Below the pieces are notes generated by a model. It saw nothing but the letters and a program-made list of their open reading frames with translations, ran no database searches and was not told the DNA's origin. From Candidatus Poribacteria bacterium (lineage in GTDB: Bacteria; Poribacteria; WGA-4E; WGA-3G): DNA of 35,009 nt. The stretch's first letter is position 1. Each line of letters opens with the position of its first letter. The stretch is from NCBI GenBank assembly GCA_028824125.1, contig JAPPES010000072.1, positions 1 to 35,009 of the forward strand, written 5' to 3'. Below are positions 8,076 to 14,891 of the stretch, piece after piece. The translations under genes were made by a program, and so were the position numbers.

Positions 8076-11000
8076 TTTGTTGGTCTTTTTTTCTTTCGCC
8101 GCTGTTGCGGAGGTGTTTTGTTGTGCTTTCGGTACAACAGTGTTTAAGTCATTCCCATTTTCCGAAGCCTTTAATGCCTTTCCGAAATCTTCTACGGCTT
8201 TCACAAGTACTTCAAACTGCTCTGAAAGGGTAGGTTCCTTTTCTTCGTCTGTCGGCGTTTCATCAGTTTGGGATTCATCAATCTTCTGTCCTACTTGAAT
8301 TGCTTGTTTTACCGCTTCAGAGAATAATGGGGCGTGACCAAGTTTGCCATTTGCTGCGACAGCGATATTTACAAGCATAGGTCGTCTTGCTCCTTCATCA
8401 TCTTCTTTTTCAGATTCTTGTCCTGTATCTGGCTTTTGGTAGATCGCTTCAACATGGAAAATACCCTCATCAAGCGGAATAAATTGCAGACCTGAACGTA
8501 TAACAACATTCCCAATTGTCAATTTCAAGAATACTTCGGATAGTTTGCTGGTAATTAGGTTTTCTACATGCTTTGGACCTTTGACTTCAGCGGTATTGGT
8601 AAGTGTATAGACAATACGTTCTCCGTAATGAGGTAGATCGCAACGAGCAACTAACCACGCCTTCATATCATACTCCTTTTTCTGAGGTGTAAATGGAATC
8701 ATATTAACAAATTCCATACGTTCTTCCCCGGGCAATCTAATCATAGCATAATACGGCATCATCTCTTGATCATCTGTCCATTTTATTGCGCCATCTTTTG
8801 TCTTTTTCCCTTCTCCGTATACCTCTTTCGGAATTTTTAACTGTTTACTTGTTCCGTAAAAATCATCCACGTCTGTAACGTAATAGTCCTTATACACTTT
8901 GGCTTGGATGCGTGTCAGATAGTCTGGAAATCGCAAGTGAGATCGTAACCCCAGAGGCATTTCGTCAATGCCTTTAAATAGATTAGGAAAAGTTTTTTGG
9001 TAAGCATTCATAATTGCTTCATTGCCTTTAACAGCATAGAAATTAACCTCACCCGAATAGGCATTGACTGTTGCTACCCCAGGATTCCGTATATAATTGA
9101 ATTTCTTATAACGGAGCTCCGCGTCCTGGAAACTATCAGGCACCTCTGCTGTATCGTCCTTATAGAATTGTGCATTCGGGTACCACTTACTTATGACATA
9201 AAAATCTACTATCCACCAAAGTTGTCCATCAACGATTACAATATAGGGATCGGGATCATAATCAAGAAATGGCGCAATATGTGAGAGTCTGTCAGATATA
9301 ATCTTTTGATTACGGCGTGTTCCAATTTTTCGCCAAAACATGATTCTACTCTCTGGTGACAAAACTGAGTTTTTATTATAAAGAATTTGGAAATCGAGAA
9401 ATCGAATTGAAAACAAGAGGCGGCGTAACCACCCACCTAACTGAACACCGCCAGTTCCTTTATAGTGAAATCCATTGTCTGCCTCTGTTTCGTTTTCAGT
9501 TTCTTTTTCTTCCTCAAGAAACACTTCAGAGATATCTGTCTCAAAGTCATACTCGCTTACTGTTGTATTAACGATGACATAATCGTTTGTCATTTCACCA
9601 TAGTAGATTCGGGGAGAGGTTACTTTTAATTCTGGATAAGCGGAAACTGTCTCATTTATTAATTTTTGCGAATTTAGTTTAACCTCAGTCCAAAAAATGG
9701 GGGAATTTTTCTCGTCAACTGCATTGACAGGAACAGTATAGACTCCATATCCATGGGTGTACATAAGTTTCCTTCTCCGCCAATTTCCTCGAACCCCTTG
9801 AACATCGGGATCTGGTTCTATTTCCCGTGCAGCAATTAGGACCTGCCGGTATTGTTGGGTAGGTATGATTTCGTCACTGTCATTGTCTTTAGAAGTTTCG
9901 GTGGGTACGTTGACGCGATATCTATCAATATCGGTATAAGGATAATAATTATGGTGTTTTACATTGTGTTCTGCTTGTAGGACATCATAGAGCACTCGTC
10001 GGTCCCAGAGTTGAACATTTTCCAAAATTTCCTTATTTTTCTCTTTATTGATCAGTTCAATTGTAGCTTCGCCTGCAGTATATCTTGTTTCCAGAATGGC
10101 ATCTAAATCAAAAGCGACTCGAGTCGATTTGATGTGTTTGTCTAAGTAACTTCGTTCTGGAAGTAGTTCGTCGGTTTGGACATTCACATAATGTGATATG
10201 CGGGGGTAAACATGTATAAGTGAGATATAACTCACACTCCATACTACGATTGCGGCATACCATAGCAGGCGTTTACGCCAGAAGAGGTTAAGTATAACTG
10301 CTACTCCAATAGCGAGGAGGATACCACAATAAATTAGTGTTGAACCCGCTAACTGAATATCCATATAGAATAACCCATGATATTTATTAAGCGTAGGAGT
10401 AGCAGATTCTGTGTACACTTTTCCCCATAAATATGTATAACTTCGCCAAATGCCTGCAACTAATAACATCAGCCATAGCAAAGAACCGTGAAAAACGATA
10501 TTTCTTTTGACATACCCCATAGAACGAGCGTCACGACGATAGTAAAAGTTATAGAGTAAGCCAACGACTCCACAAGTTACCCATAGTAAAATCCATACCC
10601 ATAGACTTACTGCTTTATGTAAAGGAAGAGAAAAAAGATAAAAATTTGTATCTTTTCCAAAGAAGAGTATTTCTGGTGTCGGATTCTGGTTTTCTTCGGG
10701 ATTAGCAGGAACGAGTTCCGGTTCTACGGGTTGATCCATGTAGCGAAGGTATTCATCATGTAGCGGCATCATTGGGATTGCGAAGAGAATAGCAAGGAAC
10801 ACTGTGCCGACAAAGAAGGTGCGATGAAAAGAGACGGTGCGTTGGTGGGTCCAACGGGAAAACTCTCGCGGCTCCGGACAGAGTCGTTTCGCTATTACAG
10901 CGTTCAAATTCATAAACACTAACGCAACGAAGAAAAATCCGAAGAAGAGTCCCCATCGAGTTTTTATGATTTTCCAAAAGACATCTGCATAACCAACTAC

Positions 11001-11219
11001 TTCAAAGAAAAAAAGGTGTTCCGTATAGAGATAGGCAAAGGGAGAAATACTGCTGAGCAAGGCAATACCCCCTATCCCCCAAAGTAGATATGCCTGGATT
11101 TTCAGCGAAAGTCTCCGATACCAAATCCCTCGTCGATACCGATAGGTCCCCCATACCAGCGTGATCGTGACAAGAATAATATTGAAAATTAGCCATGCAA
11201 TTGCGAGATCAGGAGTCAT
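8073..11219 (-). CDS. UPF0182 family integral membrane protein
   Basis: The 1048 residues match the UPF0182 (COG1615) family in length and layout. About eight hydrophobic segments occupy the first third (about 6-24, 42-60, 90-110, 132-151, 203-225, 241-258, 290-312, 317-337), followed by a large soluble domain. The stretch YTEHLFFFEVVGYADVFW and the nearby KTRWGLFFG correspond to the family's conserved region after the second helix. Two acidic low-complexity inserts (EEEKETENETEADN and ESEKEDDEGA) and a Lys-rich tail are seen. The biochemical role of the family is not known. An AGAGG ribosome site lies just upstream of the ATG. It has its own promoter at 11320-11348 and reads towards the 796-aa membrane protein. 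Confidence 0.9.
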   Translation of the reverse strand: MTPDLAIAWLIFNIILVTITLVWGTYRYRRGIWYRRLSLKIQAYLLWGIGGIALLSSISPFAYLYTEHLFFFEVVGYADVFWKIIKTRWGLFFGFFFVALVFMNLNAVIAKRLCPEPREFSRWTHQRTVSFHRTFFVGTVFLAILFAIPMMPLHDEYLRYMDQPVEPELVPANPEENQNPTPEILFFGKDTNFYLFSLPLHKAVSLWVWILLWVTCGVVGLLYNFYYRRDARSMGYVKRNIVFHGSLLWLMLLVAGIWRSYTYLWGKVYTESATPTLNKYHGLFYMDIQLAGSTLIYCGILLAIGVAVILNLFWRKRLLWYAAIVVWSVSYISLIHVYPRISHYVNVQTDELLPERSYLDKHIKSTRVAFDLDAILETRYTAGEATIELINKEKNKEILENVQLWDRRVLYDVLQAEHNVKHHNYYPYTDIDRYRVNVPTETSKDNDSDEIIPTQQYRQVLIAAREIEPDPDVQGVRGNWRRRKLMYTHGYGVYTVPVNAVDEKNSPIFWTEVKLNSQKLINETVSAYPELKVTSPRIYYGEMTNDYVIVNTTVSEYDFETDISEVFLEEEKETENETEADNGFHYKGTGGVQLGGWLRRLLFSIRFLDFQILYNKNSVLSPESRIMFWRKIGTRRNQKIISDRLSHIAPFLDYDPDPYIVIVDGQLWWIVDFYVISKWYPNAQFYKDDTAEVPDSFQDAELRYKKFNYIRNPGVATVNAYSGEVNFYAVKGNEAIMNAYQKTFPNLFKGIDEMPLGLRSHLRFPDYLTRIQAKVYKDYYVTDVDDFYGTSKQLKIPKEVYGEGKKTKDGAIKWTDDQEMMPYYAMIRLPGEERMEFVNMIPFTPQKKEYDMKAWLVARCDLPHYGERIVYTLTNTAEVKGPKHVENLITSKLSEVFLKLTIGNVVIRSGLQFIPLDEGIFHVEAIYQKPDTGQESEKEDDEGARRPMLVNIAVAANGKLGHAPLFSEAVKQAIQVGQKIDESQTDETPTDEEKEPTLSEQFEVLVKAVEDFGKALKASENGNDLNTVVPKAQQNTSATAAKEKKTNK

Positions 11220-11319
11220 AAGAAAAACCTCTTTTGGTTTTCATCGACGAGAGTTAAGCAGCTTCTCTTAGTCTAAATACCGCATACACTTATACACATT
11301 GCTGCGCAACGCTTAACAT

Positions 11320-11348
11320 AGAATACCATCATTTTTAGCCAATGTCAA
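11320..11348 (-). promoter_or_regulatory. Near-consensus sigma-70 promoter for the UPF0182 gene
   Basis: On the minus strand TTGACA (11348-11343) and TATTCT (11325-11320) are separated by exactly 17 bp. This would give a 5' leader of about 93 bases before the ATG at 11219. The -35 box is a full match and the -10 box matches four of six positions. Confidence 0.65.
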
Positions 11349-11456
11349 GGCAATCAACAAAAGTCGCTATTGCTAATCCTAATCTGAATACACGTTTCGT
11401 TTTTCGACGCATAACAAATCCTTCTGAAAATATTGTTTCTCATTTTTTTAGATTTT

Positions 11457-11465
11457 TGCTATAAT
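11457..11465 (+). promoter_or_regulatory. Extended -10 promoter for the DUF5069 gene
   Basis: TGCTATAAT is a perfect extended -10 element about 70 bases upstream of the ATG at 11535. No good -35 box sits 16-18 bp upstream, as is usual for extended -10 promoters. The same nine bases occur at 18414-18422 upstream of the Ldh_2 gene. Confidence 0.6.
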
Positions 11466-11470
11466 GAGAA

Positions 11471-11495
11471 AACTTGCAAGATGGACTTGCAAGTT
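11471..11495 (+). promoter_or_regulatory. Operator-like or leader hairpin, 10-bp perfect inverted repeat
   Basis: AACTTGCAAG (11471-11480) and CTTGCAAGTT (11486-11495) flank ATGGA. Each half also contains the palindrome CTTGCAAG. The repeat begins about six bases after the -10 box, so it covers the expected transcription start. It could be a repressor operator or a 5' mRNA stem-loop. Confidence 0.55.
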
Positions 11496-11534
11496 ACGAC
11501 TTAAATTCACCCATAATGGGCAAGGAGGCTTGTT

Positions 11535-11990
11535 ATGTTTGGAAGAAAAAAGAAAGCGACAATGATCCCCACAATTAGTTCCGGGGTCTCAGGTCCTCTC
11601 GGCGTGTTACATCTACCTCGATTTTGGTCTAAAGTCCTGATGGATGCCAAAGGGGTACTCCACGCAGATTATCCTGCATGTGGAGCGGGATACGATCAGA
11701 TGGTGTTAGACGGGCTGGGACTTGATAAAGACGCAACACTGGCGTATATCCGAGACAATTCACCTACTTATCCGCAATTTGAAGCATGGGTTTTGGAGCA
11801 GAGCGGCGGTAGCCTTGATGCTAACGCTGTTGCTGAGTTGAACGCCGCAATTGAGGGGTACCATCACGATGACGATACCCGCAAAAGCATTCTCGGTGCA
11901 AGCGGAATCGAAGACGATGGTAGTATTTTAGATGCTGTAAATCTAAATAATCTTGACGATTGGTCCGAATTTCATGCAAGTTTAGATTAA
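11535..11990 (+). CDS. DUF5069 family protein
   Basis: A 151-residue soluble protein without signal peptide. The conserved blocks of DUF5069 are recognisable: GPLGVLHLPRFWSKVL (about 20-35), CGAGYDQMVLDGLGLD (49-64), PTYPQFEAWV (77-86) and YHHDDDTRKSILGASG (109-124). Molecular function of the family is unknown to me. An AAGGAGG ribosome site at 11522-11528 is ideally spaced for the ATG. The gene is monocistronic, framed by an extended -10 promoter with an inverted repeat upstream and a strong hairpin terminator immediately downstream, so it is probably well expressed and regulated on its own. The C-terminal 25 residues are acidic and less typical. Confidence 0.85.
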   Translation: MFGRKKKATMIPTISSGVSGPLGVLHLPRFWSKVLMDAKGVLHADYPACGAGYDQMVLDGLGLDKDATLAYIRDNSPTYPQFEAWVLEQSGGSLDANAVAELNAAIEGYHHDDDTRKSILGASGIEDDGSILDAVNLNNLDDWSEFHASLD

Positions 11991-11996
11991 ATGTTT

Positions 11997-12050
11997 AGAC
12001 ATCTCCATGTAGGCGCAGAAAGCATACCTGCATGGAGATGTCTGTTTTGT
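11997..12050 (+). terminator. Strong intrinsic terminator after the DUF5069 gene
   Basis: A 17-bp stem with one mismatch (11997-12013 pairing with 12027-12043) and a 13-base loop is followed by GTTTTGTTTT. It begins seven bases after the stop codon. It also lies beyond the 3' end of the minus-strand oxidoreductase and may serve both. Confidence 0.85.
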
Positions 12051-12095
12051 TTTCCTGATTACTTATCGGTCTCTGTTATTAATACGTTTATCGTG

Positions 12096-13184
12096 TTAAC
12101 AACAGTCCGTTGATGTACAATTGTTGCAATTGTCTGCTTCTGTGGTTAATTCGATTGCCTCGCCCGTTTCAGAGGATTTGAGACCCGCAAGCAGGATTTC
12201 GGTAACATGTCGCGCTGTGTAGACATTGGAGAGAGGTGGTTGCGTTCCTGATCGGATATGTTCAGCGAAATGTGCATGCATTCCACTCGGTGCAACATCG
12301 CTGCAGTCAATAGATTTGGTATCAACAGGAGCATGTTCGCGGGTATAAGAGGTCGGTGTCCATTGCGTCAGTGCAGCACCATCTTTGCCGGGCATTGTAA
12401 ACTTGCCAGCAGTTCCGTGGACACTTGATTCACCTGTGCGTGCTGGATCACACCAACTCGTCTCAGCAGTAACAATACCGCCTGATTGCATCTCAAGTAC
12501 GAGCGTTGCGACATCTTCTAATGCTGTCGGTTTATCAAAGGTGGAAACGAAACCTGTTACGCGTTTGAAGGTGCCGAGCATTGCGACAAGTCCGGAGACA
12601 GCGTAAACACCCATATCAAAAAGTGCACCAACGCTTGCTTGTTTGGCATCAAAAAACCACAAATCGTCGCCAGATTCGCCGAAAATGTCCCGAATTTCAG
12701 CATAATATATCTCGGGACCACCATGGCTACTCCGCATTCTTGCACCTGACACGCGCCCAATGGCATTCTCAGCGATAAGTTGGCGGACTTTATAAATGGC
12801 AGCACTGAAATGTGGTAGACACATGACTGTTTTACCGCTTGCTTCGGCTGCGGCAACAAATTGATTTGCTTCATCCATCTCGCCGCAGAGCGGTTTTTGC
12901 ATCAACACATGTTTGCCCGCTTCCAATGCTTTAACACCCCAGGAAACATGTAACGGGTGCGGAGTGCCGACAAGAATAGCATCAAGTGTGTCGTCTGCTA
13001 TAATTGCATCATAGTCCTGTGTCCAACGAGGAATTTCAAATTCTTGACACTGATGTTTAAGACGGTGTTCGCGTCTACCGCCAATAACAACGACTTCAAA
13101 ATCTTCGCCCCTTGTTAAATCAGGTAGATGCATGCGGCAGACAATACCGCCAGCACCAATAACACCGAGTTTAAATTTATCCAT
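12096..13184 (-). CDS. Gfo/Idh/MocA family NAD(P)-dependent oxidoreductase
   Basis: A 362-residue dehydrogenase of the sugar/inositol oxidoreductase superfamily. The N-terminal Rossmann fold shows GVIGAGGI at 7-14. The segment ending AGKHVLMQKPL (89-99) corresponds to the family EKP motif, but Glu is replaced by Gln (Q96-K97-P98); K97 is the expected catalytic lysine. The C-terminal alpha/beta domain covers about 125-340. The last ten residues hold four cysteines (C353, C356, C361, C362), an unusual metal- or thiol-type tail. Members oxidise sugars, cyclitols or related compounds; the substrate here is unknown. The start is preceded by AAGGAA. The 5' end lies only 21 bp from that of the divergent RNA methyltransferase. 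Confidence 0.88.
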   Translation of the reverse strand: MDKFKLGVIGAGGIVCRMHLPDLTRGEDFEVVVIGGRREHRLKHQCQEFEIPRWTQDYDAIIADDTLDAILVGTPHPLHVSWGVKALEAGKHVLMQKPLCGEMDEANQFVAAAEASGKTVMCLPHFSAAIYKVRQLIAENAIGRVSGARMRSSHGGPEIYYAEIRDIFGESGDDLWFFDAKQASVGALFDMGVYAVSGLVAMLGTFKRVTGFVSTFDKPTALEDVATLVLEMQSGGIVTAETSWCDPARTGESSVHGTAGKFTMPGKDGAALTQWTPTSYTREHAPVDTKSIDCSDVAPSGMHAHFAEHIRSGTQPPLSNVYTARHVTEILLAGLKSSETGEAIELTTEADNCNNCTSTDCC

Positions 13185-13205
13185 AGTTTTAATAATTCCT
13201 TAATA

Positions 13206-13715
13206 ATGAAACAGTTACGAAATAAAGCTCTTAAACACTTTCTAAAACAGGCAGGTTCTCCAACAGTCGAACTCGTTTTTGTTCTGCAAGACGTTGAAGA
13301 CCCGGTTAATGTCGGGGCAACCTTCAGGATTGCCGATGCATGCGGCGTACATGAGATTGTGTTAGCCGGTATTAGCGCACACCCGCCGCACCCGACTATT
13401 GCAGGTATCGGGCGCGGCACACATCGCCGCGTTCCGTGGCACGCAACAAAATATGCTGCTGATGCCGTTAAAAAATACAAAGAAGAAGGTTATCTCGCGT
13501 GTGCCTTAGAAGTCGCATCAGATGCTGTGCCGTATCATACGGTTGAATATCCTGAAAAAGTGTGTCTAATTGTTGGAAACGAATACCGTGGCATTTCGCG
13601 ACGCACTTTTGATGTTTGCGATATGGCAATTTACCTTCCGATGTACGGTAAAGTTGGTTCGTTAAACGTGCACGTCGCACTGGCAGTAGCAACATACCAT
13701 ATTCTGCATCAATGA
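13206..13715 (+). CDS. SpoU/TrmH-family (SPOUT) RNA 2'-O-methyltransferase
   Basis: From the ATG at 13206 the protein has 169 residues. Upstream in-frame codons run back into the divergent oxidoreductase and encode nothing family-like, so this start is preferred. The three SPOUT motifs are present. Motif 1 is DPVNVGATFRIADACG with N35 and R41. Motif 2 is LIVGNEYRGIS (121-131). Motif 3 is LPMYGKVGSLNVHVALA (144-160). These form the knotted AdoMet site that methylates ribose of tRNA or rRNA. The length matches minimal TrmH/TrmL-like members that lack extra RNA-binding domains. Which RNA and which position cannot be told from sequence. There is no clear Shine-Dalgarno site. Confidence 0.88.
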   Translation: MKQLRNKALKHFLKQAGSPTVELVFVLQDVEDPVNVGATFRIADACGVHEIVLAGISAHPPHPTIAGIGRGTHRRVPWHATKYAADAVKKYKEEGYLACALEVASDAVPYHTVEYPEKVCLIVGNEYRGISRRTFDVCDMAIYLPMYGKVGSLNVHVALAVATYHILHQ

Positions 13716-13832
13716 TAACGCATCCATTCGCCTCCTGTGTATATTAGCATTTTGGAGAGGTAGCGTCAACTGCTTTTGCGTAAGCCCAGAGTAAAAAACA
13801 GCATAGATATTTTACTATAACCGATTCAGAAT

Positions 13833-14105
13833 CTATTTAAGAGGATTTAGGACATCCAAAGGACTCCAAATACCTTTTTCTTCTTCTATTTTTTTCATCA
13901 AATCTCTATATACAGTGACTGCTTCATTCTCTTCCGAGAATCTTGCTATATTTACTCTTCTAACCTTTTCATTCTGGATTGGAACTAATGCCGCAAGTGT
14001 ATAATAATCACCGTCAGGAACAATAAGTATTTGCAAACACATATCAACATTAAGTGCAGAGGCAACTGAACTATATTTTGTATCGTCTAAATCTATTATA
14101 AACAT
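13833..14105 (-). CDS. Small protein of unknown function
   Basis: A 90-residue soluble protein beginning MFIIDLDDTKYSS. The ATG at 14105 is chosen over a GTG at 14132 because AGGAGA lies nine bases upstream of the ATG. The N-terminal half looks like alternating beta strands (QILIVPDGDYYTLAALVP) and the C-terminal part contains a charged helix (VYRDLMKKIEEEKG). I recognise no family. It starts 69 bp after the DUF1080 stop on the same strand and could be the last gene of that operon. It faces the methyltransferase gene across a 117-bp gap with no evident terminator. Confidence 0.6.
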   Translation of the reverse strand: MFIIDLDDTKYSSVASALNVDMCLQILIVPDGDYYTLAALVPIQNEKVRRVNIARFSEENEAVTVYRDLMKKIEEEKGIWSPLDVLNPLK

Positions 14106-14174
14106 TTTCAATTCTCTCCTAAAAAATTTCACTATAACTTATAATCGCAAATCAGCGTTTGATTCACTTTTCTT

Positions 14175-14840
14175 TTAGGTATCAATTGGTGTCAAAACAA
14201 CGTTGCGATATGCCACAGGTCCGTGATCACCCTGCAACAGTAAAGGGCCTGTAGCCGCTTCATCTGCTAACATAGCGCCACGGGTGACACCTGCCACTTC
14301 AACGTCCTCATGAACTATTTGTCCGTTCCACACAACTTTGACGAAAGTTGCGTTGGCAGTTTTATTATTATTTGCATCAAATTTTGGTGCGCGGAAGGTT
14401 ATGTCGTACGTTTGCCATTCACCAGGAGGTTTGCTTGCATTCACACGTGGTGGCACGCCATCAACAGGTTTATTGTCAATCCAACGACAATAAACACCGC
14501 CACACGTGCCATAGTGGAGTTCTGTTGCCCCCCAACTATCCAATATCTGGATTTCATACCGACCCATCACGTAAACACCTGAGTTTGAACCTTGCGGCAC
14601 CATAAATTCAACGTGTAGTTCACAATCTCCGTGTTCATATTCTGTGTAGAGGTCGGCTGTCCGTCCTGTGGGACCGTTGTAAAAAATGCCTTCACCAGCA
14701 GTTGCTATCAACAACTTACGATCATCTGGGTTGAGGTCGACATTACCGATAGCAGACCAAGCATGTTCAGAGGCACCACCTCTCGCGTGCCAACCGTCCA
14801 TGTTCTTACCATTAAATAGAGATATTTGAGTATTTTCCAT
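14175..14840 (-). CDS. DUF1080 / 3-keto-disaccharide hydrolase-like protein
   Basis: The 221 residues match the DUF1080 concanavalin-like beta-sandwich. Family signatures are LFNGKNMDGWHARGG (8-22), a central YTEYEHGDCELHVEFMVP strand, GSNSGVYVMGRYEIQILDSWG, and a closing GPLLLQGDHGPVAYRNV near the C terminus. Some family members hydrolyse 3-keto-disaccharides in concert with Gfo/Idh/MocA dehydrogenases and sugar isomerases, which are also encoded in this window. No signal peptide is evident from this start. GGAGGAA lies upstream of the ATG, and the gene follows the TonB-dependent receptor by 51 bp on the same strand, pointing to co-expression. Confidence 0.87.
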   Translation of the reverse strand: MENTQISLFNGKNMDGWHARGGASEHAWSAIGNVDLNPDDRKLLIATAGEGIFYNGPTGRTADLYTEYEHGDCELHVEFMVPQGSNSGVYVMGRYEIQILDSWGATELHYGTCGGVYCRWIDNKPVDGVPPRVNASKPPGEWQTYDITFRAPKFDANNNKTANATFVKVVWNGQIVHEDVEVAGVTRGAMLADEAATGPLLLQGDHGPVAYRNVVLTPIDT

Positions 14841-14891
14841 GATAAAATTCCTCCATTGTTAGTTTAGTGTCCTAAAAAAAAGATTGCTAAA

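Noticed and set aside
8077..9571. Plus-strand frames of 70-95 codons opposite the UPF0182 gene
   Set aside because: They are antisense shadows of a well-supported gene, without ribosome sites or recognisable domains.
13128..13205. Longer start for the RNA methyltransferase at 13128
   Set aside because: The extra 26 codons lie mostly inside the divergent oxidoreductase coding region and add nothing family-like. The SPOUT domain starts correctly from the ATG at 13206.
14106..14132. GTG start at 14132 for the small protein
   Set aside because: An AGGAGA site is placed for the ATG at 14105, and the GTG has none.
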